Positions 30,530-42,689 of a DNA stretch of 45,876 nucleotides are shown in pieces. The notes under the pieces were generated by a model that saw only the letters and a program-made list of their open reading frames with translations, was not told where the DNA came from and did no database searches. How positions within the stretch are numbered: the stretch's first letter is position 1; each line of letters opens with the position of its first letter. The DNA is from Hemicentrotus pulcherrimus (taxonomy: Eukaryota; Echinodermata; Echinoidea; Camarodonta; Strongylocentrotidae): the NCBI GenBank assembly GCA_003118195.1, contig BEXV01002557.1, positions 1-45,876 on the forward strand, written 5' to 3'. The position numbers were made by a program, and so were the translations under genes.

Positions 30530-33500
30530 CTGTAACAATGGAGAAATACAAAATATATAATTCCCATCAAATTAATCGCTGATTTCCTGCTTTACCATAC
30601 TTTCAATTGCAATATCAAAGTGCAATTAATGGTTCCGGTATAAAATGCGCTTATCATGGTACAGAAATTCTCCTGTGCCATTGTATATTTATCGTTGAAT
30701 GCAAATTCTAAAAGCTTCAGATTTGTTAACCATTTTAAGTAAAAAGATGTTATATTTCAGTGTAATTAATAGGGTTGCCAAGGAGCTTTTTAAGAACCGA
30801 AATGGGGAATTTTCAAAAAACAGTTTGGTATAAAAAGCAATCCTTCCGTCATTTGACGCTTTTCATGGAAGTGTTCAAGATAAACGAGAGTGAGGTATTC
30901 TTATAAACAAACAATTTCCATCATTATATTTTCCGCTTCAAGGATATCGATTTATTTAAACATCATACCGTAATACCGAAAATACAAATCAATCTCCTAA
31001 TATTCAAATTATATATTAAATTATAATCACATCGAAACATCAACTTTTGATGTTACTTTGTAACATGTGTTCATAATGTAATCAAAGTAAGATTTTAGTT
31101 GTTAAAGAAAATACGAAAGTGAGTCAAGGACAATCGCATCCATGAGTGAGAAGGGTAGGTTATTCCAAATTATTGGGTATGTACGAGTTGGGGACATGAA
31201 CGAGATCTGGGTTCTTGATAGGAGATGCACGAATGTAAGGTAATCATGTTGCCTATTTATGACATAATGTCGAGTAGTATCCTGAAATAAACAAATTATC
31301 TACGATAACCGCTCGTACAAAATAATGTAAAACAACAAATAAATCAATGTCGTACATAAGTACATGTACTAAAAAGGGAAACGTTCAGCAAAGTGTTAGA
31401 CTACCATCTGTCATCAAAAGAAGGTGAACTCGTTACACTGACCAGATTCCTTTGGTGAGCTCGTGGTTGACCTTTCTTTCTCTCTTCCCTGGTTGTGTCT
31501 ACAACTGCGTACTCGGCCTTCAGTATTAGATAAAGAAAGACAAGTATGAAATGTGATCAGTTTCGTGCAAGAATATGTAAACAATAAAACAAACGAAATC
31601 TTTACCTTGAGTATTTCAAGCCTTTCATAACGTATCAAATACACGTGACTGTCCCTGGCACTTAACAAAACTAACTAAACTAAAAATTGCAACATCATCT
31701 GAACATCGTGGCAACTACAGAAAAACAGACCAAACATTAAAGAACTTCTTTAGAGAAAATATTTTATAGTCATATGATACGGGGTTATTTCTCTTTAAAA
31801 CATTTCATAATTGTATGCAGGGGAAATTTCGTTATTAACTTTAAGTTTGTGTTGTTGAAGTAAGCTTTCTTTCAAATGAGGCAATACTTGTAAAAATTAG
31901 CTCCAACATCACACTAAAAACATGTATTGTTTGGATTCTGGGTATTTTCATTTTAATGTCATTAAAAATGATTTCGAAAATCAATATGAATATCAGATAT
32001 TACATTTAAATACCTTAAATGCATGAAAACAACAAAGATTTGTTTTAATTTATTTATTTATTAAATAGTTGATTACGTCCTTAAAGTCTTGTGCTTGTCC
32101 TACTCTGAATCATCATAGCTGATATAAATACTATGGTTACCAGTCCACTTGCTGATGCAGTGTACACATGTGGTATATTTCCTCCTCTTCCTGTCTTCCT
32201 TCTTGGTGATTGTTCTGGTTGTACAGCATCTGCTGTCTGTTTCGATATGATATGAAAGTGGTAAGATAATAAGTACTGGCACTGGGAAACTATACCTCCC
32301 TTCGTCGGTCCAAATGATGTAATATTACACACCCTACCCATTAATGTCTATAAAATAGCAGTATCTTCTGGGACTCCAATATGATTTCACCCTCTTAAAA
32401 TGAAATATTGTTCCTTTGTACAGATTTCTATTTCAGTAAATAAAGGTAAAGATTCGAATGAAAGAATAACATAAAGAGCGTGGTTGACATGTATGTAGGA
32501 AATATTGATATTCTTCTAAAACCTTTTGCACGAAGCTTTTGTAAAGAAATCGTACTTTTTAGTGACATCTCTGCATTCGGTTTATAGCATAAAAATGTAG
32601 TTCAATTCAATTATATAACCCACTCAAAATATGACAAAAATCCTCAGATAAAAGGAATATCAAATGAAATTTCAAGATAACATACAAAACGAAACTAAGC
32701 TGTTGATGTTAATCAAATGTATTAGAAAACAAAATATATAAGCATATCATGAATTAATTCAAAATTTTATGTAAAAGAGAAATCCTGTAAAAAGCAAAAT
32801 GTTTATGTATGCATTAATCAAAACAGAAGAATTGAAAAAAAGAAAGAAAAAACTAAAACGGAAAAGAAAAAGAAAATAAAAGGGGAAAATAACAAACGAC
32901 AAAAAGAGAATGGAAAAAAAATCATGCGTATTCGATTAATAATACATTTTCTTTTTTAATATCGGAAACATAAGGAATAAGAATTTTTAAAAAGGGGACA
33001 TGTGGGTACAAACAGGTCAACCAAAGTGAATAAATGGTAAAACATTGAACTAATATTATATGATGAAGCCCATTCAATATAAATGTTATATGTAGAATAC
33101 AAACATGTTTCATCTTTCGTGCATGTTATGAATCATACAGCAACGAGAAGGTAAACGTGTTTGTCTGCGTGTTTGTTCATGGACATTGTGTACACAATAT
33201 GCACACAGAAGAGATTAAAAGAAAGAGAACAAGTTTTATGGGGAATACAGACAAGAAAAGTAAGACAACAAGTTTGATGGGGAATTTCAAATGGGATTTC
33301 AAGTGCTAAGGAGAAACTGGCTCTTGAAATGTTTTTTAAAAAACGTGTTAATAGAATGATATTCTATCAAGTGCGTGCATTGTGGATTTATCTTGTAAAT
33401 AGAGAGTTTCTAAGGTATAGGATATATCAAAATAAAATAGGCTGCTTATTAATACCTGAGCAGATGAAGGGCCAAGATTTGAAGAAATGTTGCGTTCTTT

Positions 33501-36500
33501 ATTGACTGTGGCATACTCCACTGACGGATCCAGAGGCCCTCTCTACAAAATTGATAAAATATGGTGTAATGTGACATCCCATCGTCGTCTGGTTTAAAGT
33601 ACACAATAATAAACAATATGTATTTCTGCCTTTTTTGTGCAAGATCCCTAAAAATGCTGAGAGTTCCCTACTTGCATTAGCACAGCTTGGTCTAATATAT
33701 TATTATATTTTGATAGAACACTCGTAAAGCCTTGAGCAAAGACTTACACAAAAAATATAGTTGTCAGGTTTCATTAGGTACAGAAGTAATATTAATACTA
33801 CTTACCAAAGCTAAAGAAGTATCTAGATCTAGTTTGTGTTTGTCTGCCCGGCACTGTCCTGATCGCGACTTTTTGTTTACTACAGCATACTCAACACCAG
33901 GATTCACCGGAACCTGAAAACATCCAAATGTATCAAGTACAATTTTAGAAAAGAACAAAAGGAGAGGAAAATGTAATTTTTCCTGATATCTTAATTCATT
34001 CTGTCATTGTTTGTGTTAAAGCATTTTTCACAACGTTTAGGTTTATTTAATTCCGTAAAAAATAACATTGATGAAACAAAGAAGAAAACAAAATTGGCGT
34101 TTTTACCCTTGTACCAGCGTTGGACCTGGCTCCCATTGTCCTGTTCTGATCTCTCTCGAGGGTATCATCCACAGGAGACACGAGCGACTGAAGTGGAATC
34201 CGGTCCTGGCTTCTGTGAGCCATACGGCGATCGGTGTGAGCCACGTGGGATGGAACGGGTAAATGGTGTATAGATGGGTCAGTTGTGATTGTTGGAATAG
34301 GTGGAAGAGCTCCTCGGTCATGCCCTGTTGAGAGTGCACCTGGCCCATGAACGTTGTTGATTCCTCCAGGAACCCTTCCTGTAATTATTATCCACCCACA
34401 ATTCACCTCAAATACATGGCACAATTATATACAATATATAAGATGACCCTTGTAGAGAATCGGCCACTAAGACATGTTTGGCCTACGTATTATCAATCTT
34501 TTTCTTTTATAGGCCTAGACTAACAGAAATTTTTACAAAACATAAAACAGCATATATTTAACAAAAGTTCTGAAAATATGAACATCTAACTGTAAAGCAG
34601 TAGATAATTTTATATTATCCAAAAAATATCTAAGTATTCTGAGATCCTTGATCTGTTTTAACGAGATGCTGTTTCCTCATATTCCCCTCCTCTTCCCATT
34701 CAGTCCTTTAAATCAGTCCTTCATCCATTTACACCTCACCTATTTATTTAAAATGTGAAAATATATGGCAACTTTGAGCCACCTCTATCTAAAACAAAGG
34801 ACATTCATCCCTCCCAACTCAACCTCGTGTGAACATTTGGTTACCTTATAAGAAAATATATATAAATAAATATAAAAATATATTTAGAAAAAAAATATTA
34901 CCATTGATCTTTTTTCTCCATCTCCGAAATACGAATATGAAGACAATGACAATCATGATGAGAAATAGTGTGGCTCCTACAGAGTACAAGGCAAGTGACA
35001 CCATTGCTAGAGAGAAAGATTTTATTTATTAAGAAGAGCATCACCCTAAAACAGATTGAATACATGGATTCTTGTGTCTATTATTAAGTGCTGTCCGTGC
35101 TGATATCGTTTGAAAAGACAGCCATTCTTGTATCGTCGAAAGAATAACTACTAGGCCGAGTTCCCTAAATTTTCAGTTAGAGCATACCGGGGAAGGAGAA
35201 CTTATTTTTAAAGGTTAAGTGAGCGCAAGTAGATTATGTAATAATTCAAATATCATTAAATTACCTCTAATAAATACAAGTACTGAAATATACTTATGCC
35301 TCAAAATACAAAAACAATTCATTGATGCATACGCACATTTGCAATTAATATTTTACACGAAAAATTTTCAGTTGGTTTGCAGACCACATGATATGTGTCA
35401 TCAATAATGGTCAGGGAGCAATCATCTAAACAAAACAAAAATGTTCCATGTACATTGAAACCTGATATTTTAAGAGAATTGCACATTTACGCTCACAGAT
35501 TTTCAAATCACCTCATTCAAATTATTAATAAATTACTACATGTTTAGCAAATAAGTGATATATCATAAATGTACATATAAATCTGGAAGAAACGGAAAGT
35601 TACCTAGCTTTCAATGATTTTGGGAAGCCCATTCAGGATAACAATCCCGGATATTTCGCACTCCAAAAGAAAATATATACATATAAATATATATTTAAAG
35701 GACCATCCATGAAGAACAAAATGTCGTTTCTCATGGTATGTTTGCAAATTATCCGACAGGAAATAACTAACTTTTTAATCCATCTTACCTTGAAATCCGT
35801 TGTAATTAGCCAAGGTTGTTATTTCAGGACGGTCTGTAGATGTTAGATATGTTGAACCTATATAAAAAGACAGAAATATGTTGGCTTCTTTTGTTTGTCA
35901 GCATTTAATCGAGCTATGTTGTGACCATATTCATTGCAATTTCTGAAATTAAGTTTTCAATTAAAAGACTTCAATAATAGACAATACATACAAAAATAAT
36001 TAAGTAACAATTGAAACTTCTTTTCGAGTAGTATTTTACGTTATCGGTAGAAGTAAGACATTCGTTTGTTATAACTTACCATGAGACACATTGGAGTATT
36101 CTTCTGAGCAAAGCCCTGGGCATAGAGAGGTCTCTGACACACAACAGGATAGAGAGCTGACGTTTGAATCAAGCTTGAAGCTATCGAAATCTAAAGATCC
36201 GGCATTTCCCCAAGTAGCACTTGTATTTGCATTTACTCTACCATCCAGGTACGATATGTTGAAGAAGAGTGATGACGATGTAATATTCAAGTAACCTGTA
36301 TTGGTTTGACAGCTCAATGCACTCTGACCATCGACGGTAGATTCAACGGAGTCTTTCTTGACGATTGCAAGATCCTGAACACATACTGCAAAGAGAAAAA
36401 AGTTTCAACACATTTTGTTATTTTTACTTAATTAACTAAAAATAAGGTACATACATATGTTTATACATCGTTACAGAAAAATGTAAATGTATATATACTT

Positions 36501-39500
36501 CGTAAAACAATAGATAACTTGCTTGGGAGGTTACAGCCGAAAAGGATGTGACGCTTACTAGTGTTTAACCTAATGAAGATATGAAATAAAACGTCAAATG
36601 TAAATACCAGATTACAGGGACATGATAAAATTCAAGGTTACCTCCAAAAATATGTGTCACGCGTATTATAGTAAAGATAAATGAAATAACAGGTTCAAAC
36701 TAGATTCATAATTTGCCAGAATAACTGTTAAAAATCTGCTAATAACAAAATTGAAAGAGATTGAGATTCTTTAATTGATGAATGAAGCGAATTCCGAATA
36801 AAGCGATTCCAAGTCCTTGGTACATTATACATTTTGAACAAGTACAAATCCATATCATCCATTTGTCTATGGCTTGGACAAATTGCAATTTTAAGATCAG
36901 AGTGAGTCTTAAAGAATGTGTATATGACAAAATTCCAACTAGGTATTATTATAAATCATCAAAACGCAAAATGTTAAATGAACTAAATGTAGGAGATTGT
37001 TTTAGCATGGTTAATAATTCTGAATGCAATTGCCTGTAACTATTTAACTATTCTCTCGAGAGAGGCTAAATATGAGTTCAACTAGCCAATAATTTTAAAT
37101 ATTGAAATTTGGAAGGATAATTGAATTATATAATCTTTAATATATTTTTAATAAGAGTCTTAAGTCCATGTGATAGTCCAATATTTGTGGATAATGTATT
37201 TCATATGTAGTTTACTTGGTCAGACCAATGTTTGCAGTAAAACCAATCATTTTTTCACAAATGGTTTTATCATCAATTATTTATTCATTGTTATACGCGA
37301 TTACTTTTCTTCTCAATTAACATTCTAATATATTGTACACATTACATCTGTTAAAGTTAATACAAAGTTTTGGGAAATTTTTTGAAAATTTGGTGGATAA
37401 TGATTCTTTACAATTTTAATATATTTGGATGCCCCTGTGGATGTAAAACACTTCTGCTTTCGAGAAAAAATGAAAAAAAAAATTTATCGATGCTCCCGAT
37501 AAATTTTGATAAATTTCAAATAGCGCATACGGCCGTACTATGGTAGCTGCGACCCTGAAAATTTCAGAATGTAGTTGTGATATATACCTACAAAACGGGA
37601 ATAGCTTATCGGTCAAAATTGGTCAAGAAACATTGTGTTATAGCTTAATTAATATATTGACCTTGAGAGGGCGATAGGCAACATAAAGAGTTTGTCATTA
37701 ATAATTTCATAACTTTAGACTCGATTTCAACCGCGACAGCGATCACTGCATATTGTAGGATCGCATATGCTTCCAATATGTTAATTTGAACCAAATTCAA
37801 GACCCCATACCAAAACTTTGTATTACCTTAAAGTTCAGACCAGTTCAGTTAATTCTATTTAATTTTTGCACGGCACCGACTTTAGCCAAATGCTGTTCTT
37901 CTGTAGGTCCGTGGGCAATATAAAAACTACATGTACAATTATAAGATACCACATATCATAACATACAAATATTTTTCAAAAATTAAAACAAGAAACAAAA
38001 CAAAAACAAGAACACAAAAAACAAAGAAAAATTACAATGTACAAACCAGGAAACTAAAGAACACAAAAACAAGAACACAAAAAACAAAGAAAAANCTTTC
38101 TGTTTCTATTTATTACAAGTACCTAAAGCAGGAAAAGATTATTTCATATCCATTCTTAAATTTATTGATATAGTTATCAAAGTTATAATCATTATAATCA
38201 TTACCAAATAGCCAATTCATCTTTTGAATCAAGCAAAGAAAGTTTTCCGGCGGGTAGTTGTCCTAGGGGGCAGTTGTCATAGTGGTTAGTTGTCTGGGGT
38301 TAGTTGTCCGGGGGTAGTTGTCCGAGAGTTAGTTGTCCCAGGGGGGTCGTCCTAGAGGATGTTTGCCCAAGGGGAAGTTGCCCTAGGGGGTAGTTGACTG
38401 GGGGTGGTTGTCTGGGGTGTTTATCTGAGGGTGAATGTCCAGGGGTAGGCGCCTACAACCCTCATGACAAGACCGTAGTAATTTGTAATAATTCAATAAG
38501 ATTTTAGCAAACTGAATGCTAAAAAAGGACTATCGTGGTCCATCCGAAGACTGAATTCATGCCACTTTTAGATCTAATTGCATCTTATGAGCCCTCTGTT
38601 CCTCTGAAACGTTTAAGCGTTTTTAATTATTAATGTAATAAATTTATTTATATATTATTCATTTTTCTTAAACTGAATCGAAACTATTTGGCATGAACAC
38701 AATATTTACTGTCAAAGATCTCGGAAATCATGTTTTATAACATCTTTATGGGTTTAATGTTTTGTATTGTTTGTCCTGCTTTGGCAGTTTTGCGCCATGA
38801 CGTGGATTATTCTTGTTATATGTCTGTGGCTGTGCATTTGTTTATGTTTACACTATGTTTTCTTTTTGTTTGTTTTTTGAAGATTGACAATCAAGTGATA
38901 CAAAATTGATACAACATATTTAAATGCATAGGATAAATACTTGACATAAATTATACATCACTATTTTTTCTACAGAGAATGTACGTGTATCAGTAACATT
39001 CTCAATACAACAAATACCTTCAACCTGTAATGTAATCGAGGTATTAACATTTTTTAATGTTTCATCTTTGTTGTCAATTCGGCATGTTAGAATGATTCCA
39101 TTTTGACTCGGCCTTGGGGTAAATGACAATGCACGGCCACCGTTGTGTGGCTCACTCTCATGGCATGCGTGGGAAGAAAGGTCAGAACAATTGGGATACC
39201 ACTGAAGAGATACTGATGTATTGGCACGGCATCTTATCGTCGTATTGACGTCAGCTCTGACCTTGAGGAAGCTGGAGTTGATTGCTGACCCTTCGCTCTC
39301 GTTTCTGAGGGTTAAACCCACTGGTGGCTCTGTGACGGAAAAAAATCATAATCATTTTAAAGGTGTAACCCATGTTTAATACTTTGAGTTTAAAAACGCA
39401 TTGGCCTTCTTTGCAAAGCCTTCTTTATGATGGCAGCCAATAAGGTCATTATCTGTTATTTTCTAGAACTAACAATATATTAAAGTAGATATTTTAAACG

Positions 39501-40697
39501 GTTAGATTTTTAAATTTTATTCACTGAAACAACTTCAGGATTAACTTAGTTTTCGAAAATTTCTGTAAGCTGCATGCTATTTCGTTTGTCATTCTAAATG
39601 TATTTTTAATTGACCTGTACAGTAAAAATGGTTTCGAAGTTAAATCTATTCAAGAGTAAAGTTGACCGACCTTGTGAAAAGAAGTTTGGGGAGTTAGTGA
39701 CATGTTGACTTTGTGTACGTTTACCCCAGTTTGTTACATTAGCTTACAACAAGACTTGGTCGCTTTATACTTCATAGTACGCATCGATTTCAAATCACAA
39801 TATTACAAATCTGTTTTATACAATCCATGTATGAAACAGATCTTCACTGCCATCAATAACTAAGAAATTAAAGTTTATGAATGGCCTGAACATAGCAAAT
39901 TGAAGAGAAGATCGCAAGGTACGTCACATAATTTCAATTTACAACACTTTTTATGTTGATTTCCATGTATAAGTCGGACTAATGTATCATTTAACGGCAC
40001 ACATTATAAAGCATAAAGCAAATCATGACATAGTAACATTTTAAGAAACACATAGTGTACGCACCTTTAATTGTCACGTTAAATCTGTATTTTGTTGGCC
40101 TTTCAGGTAAGTGTGTTATTGTACAAACATATTGTCCTGCATCCTGCTGTGAAACATTTTTTATAGTTAACGTACTAGTAGAGCTGTTTAAGACATTCAA
40201 ACTATGGTCATCATTGTCCTCACAGCTGCCATAGCGCTCCGAAGGACAGGCGAACAAAGTTGTGTCATTATCACCGCTAATCATGATCCACGTAATAGAA
40301 AATGCGTTTGGGGGTCCATTGCATCTCATCTTCAAATCTTCTCCAAGGAAAACAAAAACCTGCCTGTCCTCGTGTGGAGCCGGCAGACAAACTAGATTCA
40401 AGAACAACAAAATAAACGAAGTGGGTTAAAAGATAATTAGCCCCAATACAGCTGACATTCCCTAATAATCAAACCCAAGAAAAAAGGGGAAAGTCATAAG
40501 TGGTTTTGTTAAAATCAATAATACAAACATATAAATATATACCTGCACATAATATTACAAGATACTAGATTTACGTTTTAAGAGATGCATGATTTCACTC
40601 AAAGGAAAATCACCGTTGAGGTTAGAAGATGAAAGGATAACTTACGGATTAAATGAACGGAACAGATTAGCCATACTGAATACAAACGTATGTCCAT
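30464..40697 (-). CDS. Receptor gene B: three-Ig-domain type I membrane receptor with repeated ITIM-like tail modules (12 exons, 624 aa)
   Basis: Exons in coding order: 40697-40646, 40391-40065, 39329-39018, 36385-36080, 35857-35789, 35006-34902, 34378-34107, 33913-33806, 33542-33456, 32236-32141, 31517-31443, 30529-30464. All borders are GT-AG; the total (1875 nt) closes on TAA. Residues 1-17 encode a signal peptide that may extend past the splice, about 18-332 three Ig-like domains, 333-355 a stalk, about 357-382 the helix and 383-624 the tail. The tail carries VEYAVV (Tyr490), VEYATV (Tyr527), AEYAVV (Tyr581) and EEYAVV (Tyr612). The first two match the ITIM consensus [ILVS]xYxx[ILV]; the last two differ only at -2. 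An inhibitory receptor recruiting SH2 phosphatases is inferred. Exon 10 is the least certain: its border and frame fit, but it lacks the repeated core. If the exon 11 donor is not used, the frame continues 13 codons past it and stops. Confidence 0.85.
31443..31517 (-). CDS. Gene B exon 11: ITIM-like module 3 (AEYAVVDTT)
   Basis: 25 codons, phase 0 on both sides. Acceptor CTGAAG follows a pyrimidine-rich tract, donor CTG|GTCAGT. If not spliced there, the frame ends 13 codons later at a TAG near 31402, giving a shorter isoform. Confidence 0.75.
32141..32236 (-). CDS. Gene B exon 10: probable basic tail exon without ITIM core
   Basis: 32 codons reading TADAVQPEQSPRRKTGRGGN then IPHVYTASASGL. 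Phase 0 on both sides, acceptor CGAAACAG, donor CTG|GTAACC. The phase and borders fit the series, but the other two frames are also open. One would read acidic EEEEIYHM, so the assignment is tentative. Confidence 0.5.
33456..33542 (-). CDS. Gene B exon 9: ITIM module 2 (DPSVEYATVNKE)
   Basis: 29 codons, phase 0 on both sides, acceptor TTGTAG, donor CAG|GTATTA. Contains VEYATV, a full ITIM match, clearly related to exon 8. Confidence 0.82.
33806..33913 (-). CDS. Gene B exon 8: ITIM module 1 (NPGVEYAVVNKK)
   Basis: 36 codons, phase 0 on both sides, acceptor TTTTCAG, donor TTTG|GTAAGT. Contains VEYAVV, a full ITIM match, followed by a basic stretch. Confidence 0.82.
34107..34378 (-). CDS. Gene B exon 7: long tyrosine-free juxtamembrane tail
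   Basis: About 91 codons rich in H, P, R and S, including ALPPIPTI and VPSHVAHTDRR. No tyrosine. Enters in phase 1 and leaves in phase 0 (AGG|GTAAAA), which sets the phase-0 series of tail modules that follows. Confidence 0.75.
34902..35006 (-). CDS. Gene B exon 6: transmembrane helix
   Basis: Reads AMVSLALYSVGATLFLIMIV then IVFIFVF and the basic stop-transfer RRWRKKIN. No charge inside the helix. Acceptor CTCTAG, donor AATG|GTAATA. Not similar to the gene A helix. Confidence 0.85.
35789..35857 (-). CDS. Gene B exon 5: stalk
   Basis: 23 codons reading GSTYLTSTDRPEITTLANYN then GFQ. Lacks the cysteine present in the gene A stalk. Last exon homologous between the two genes. Confidence 0.8.
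36080..36385 (-). CDS. Gene B exon 4: cysteine-rich Ig-like domain 3
   Basis: 102 codons as in gene A, with SALSC and the cluster SCCVSETSLCPGLCSEEY. Most strongly conserved of the three domains. Acceptor TTTGCAG, donor CATG|GTAAG. Confidence 0.85.
37351..37831 (-). mobile_element. MITE family 2, copy 2, in gene B intron 3
   Basis: Opposite orientation to 7471-7955, bounded by TTAAAGTTAATACAAAG and CTTTGTATTACCTTAA. The matching place in gene A reads GTTAACATCAGTTCAG without the element. The TTAA at both borders may be a target-site duplication. Confidence 0.75.
37838..38090 (-). mobile_element. LINE 3' end, gene B copy, followed by A-rich repeats
   Basis: Matches 18483-18690 (TTTTTGCACGGCAC, GCTGTTCTTCTGTA, ACATGTACAATTATAAGAT). 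It runs into tandem AACAAGAACACAAAAAACAA-type units ending at an unknown base (38095). Confidence 0.55.
38250..38450 (+). repeat. G-rich minisatellite, copy in gene B intron 3
   Basis: Twelve or so degenerate units near GGGGGTAGTTGTCCTAG. Orthologous in position to 20448-20612 but different in unit count and order. Confidence 0.85.
39018..39329 (-). CDS. Gene B exon 3: Ig domain 2
   Basis: Core TTIRC ... LQWYPNCSDLSSHAC ... ILTC. Very close to gene A exon 3 (DVNTTIRC, CHESEPH and NTSI.LQVE are shared). Donor GAAG|GTATTT is identical to gene A. Confidence 0.88.
40065..40391 (-). CDS. Gene B exon 2: Ig domain 1 (V-like)
   Basis: Core LKMRC ... ITW ... DAGQYVC, with the extra cysteine pair (LFACPSERYGSC) in the same places as gene A. 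Acceptor TCTAG, donor AAAG|GTGCGT. Phase 1 on both sides. Confidence 0.88.
40646..40697 (-). CDS. Gene B exon 1: start codon and signal peptide
   Basis: Reads MDIRLYSVWLICSVHLI, then donor C|GTAAGG in phase 1. The hydrophobic run continues into LCLPAP of exon 2. Length is equal to gene A exon 1. Confidence 0.85.
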
Positions 40698-41010
40698 AGC
40701 GATGAGAGTGTCCTTTACAATAACGACGTCAATGTGAAGAACAACGAATACAAGACTTTCCACTAGTAACTGGTAATTGAGAACAAAAAGAATCCAAGCA
40801 TGCTGGCGCTGTTCAATATTTAAACACTGCATACCTAAGTTTTGTAAATACTTCGCATGAGAGCATCATCTTTTTATCGCAAAAGCTGAACAAATATGGC
40901 ACAGGTTGAAAAGTACTTCTGTTATGCTTACTCTGTGGATAGATTTTGTTCTTGCAGCTTTTGCCAAGGCTTAGTGTATTTAAAGGAATGAAACCGGTAA
41001 ATGTTATAAG
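40698..41010 (-). promoter_or_regulatory. Upstream (promoter) region of gene B, conserved with gene A
   Basis: Aligns with 24219-24545. Conserved minus-strand blocks include AGTGTTTAAATATTGAACAG and GATGATGC. Homology fades near 41010. Confidence 0.5.
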
Positions 41011-42059
41011 CATTGACCAATATTTTATCAAAGATTCAAGATTTTAATTTCAAGTTTTATTGTCCATATATAATAGTACACTAATTTGTTTCACATGGGT
41101 GCTACATACAATATAAACATAAGAATGGACATGAAATTGTATGCTGAGGGCGTGAATGGTGTTAATGATGACAAAGAATGCGTGAACACCATTCCAGCAC
41201 TCAGCAGACAGTATATAAACCAGGAGACTATTCTTAATCACATCTTGAATAATTTTTCATAAATAGCAAACGCTCAAACGATTATAACAAATACCGTAAC
41301 TTCCACTGGTCATAAAAAGGAAGAGAGAGAAAGCTCATAACGAGTGAGAAAAGGAAAGAGAAAAGGGAACAAAAGACAGAAAGAAAAAGAGAGAGAGAGA
41401 GAGAAGGAAGAAACGAATTAGGATCTGCGAAGACATTTACTTGATTCAAAGGGATCGCTTGATGAAGCCATCTGCATGATGATACACAAGATCAAATGTG
41501 TAAATGTTCTCCCCTTTTACCAACTGTCTAGGTGATACGTTTTATCTGCTTTTGGCCAAAGGTCCAAACCGGTTGATAACTATATCCCCTTTGACCAACG
41601 ACCAATCATGTCATGAAAGACGATAAATTTGACTTCGCAATTGCGAAGTGCCCGAAGTGGTAAATTATATTTCCATTATTTTTAACACATCAACCCGATC
41701 TCAATATCAATCTCTCCATTGCATGAATCATAGCTTGAATGCAAATAATTCGAGACATGTAAACATTTTGAATTTCTCGCCAATCATCGTGTGTTGACTT
41801 CAATTGTAGCTGACGAAACCGCTAGCGAACGCATACGACCGAAATTATCAATCGCGTCCGTCGGCAAATTTATATCAAGTTTAACAATTTGTGGCAGCAA
41901 AAGAATCGTTGTGATTCCTTTCAGATTTCGTGGGAAATCGCAACCCTCATTTCCTTGACATTTCCATGTCGTGCGATTCCTTCTCTAGTCATTTTGAGGT
42001 AGTCACAATTTTGTTGGTAGTCGTTTTCAACAACCATTGACGGCAAAAAAAACAACGGC
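41011..42059. other. Repeat-rich noncoding DNA upstream of gene B
   Basis: A possible LINE tail lies at about 41040-41075, a GA-rich tract at about 41320-41412, and a short palindrome (CTTCGCAATTGCGAAG) at 41634-41649. No gene. Confidence 0.45.
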
Positions 42060-42689
42060 AAAAAACGAATTTATAACGACTATGGTGCTACGATGGATTG
42101 CAAATGTCGGCCGGCGGGTGACTGGTGACGGCTGTTGATGGCTGGTCGTTTGCGATTACCTGCAACACTGCAACAGTGGTCTGCGATGGGATACGATTTT
42201 GCAACGATGGTCCACGATTTAAATTTTTTAGTGCGACTCTTCATGTTTTGGTACATTAGTTTGATTTCAATAGACTGCCCGGCACGATGCAATTTTGAAG
42301 TTCATATAAAAAGAAAATGTACCCTTCTTCTTTATCAAAGCTGTTTCATCATCATGGAGGACGGAGCTTGGGTCAGGCTGCAATATACCTCACTACAACC
42401 GACTGTCACCCGTCGTTTCTTGCATCCAGCCGTCTGACCTCGTTCCTTGTTGCCAGGCTTCGTCGAGACATCGTCACTCGCCGCCCAGACAACGTCCGAT
42501 TTTGGTCGCTAGACACCGTTCCCTGCCGCTGCCATTCGTCCCTTGCCGTCGTGTTGTCGTTGAAGGTCATTCCCACCCGTCAGCGAATCTTGTTTTTTCC
42601 CCTTTTGCGGTCAATTTGCCGTCAAAGTTTTGTGATTTTCACGTCCGTCGCCTTTCGCCGGGTCTTTGTCGCTACTATGTGAGCCGGCC
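42060..42689. other. CpG-rich segment, probable mobile element
   Basis: Rich in CGATGG, GTCGTTTGCG and CGTCG-type words and clearly higher in GC than its flanks. Overlapping open frames on both strands (42080-42693) look like low-complexity readings of these words, not proteins. No clear terminal repeats found. Confidence 0.4.

Larger units (their letters stand above)
35564..41010 (-). repeat. Segmental duplication, copy B
   Basis: Counterpart of 16860-24545 (stalk, Ig and signal-peptide exons, their introns and upstream DNA). Contains one MITE (37351-37831) absent from copy A. Confidence 0.8.
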
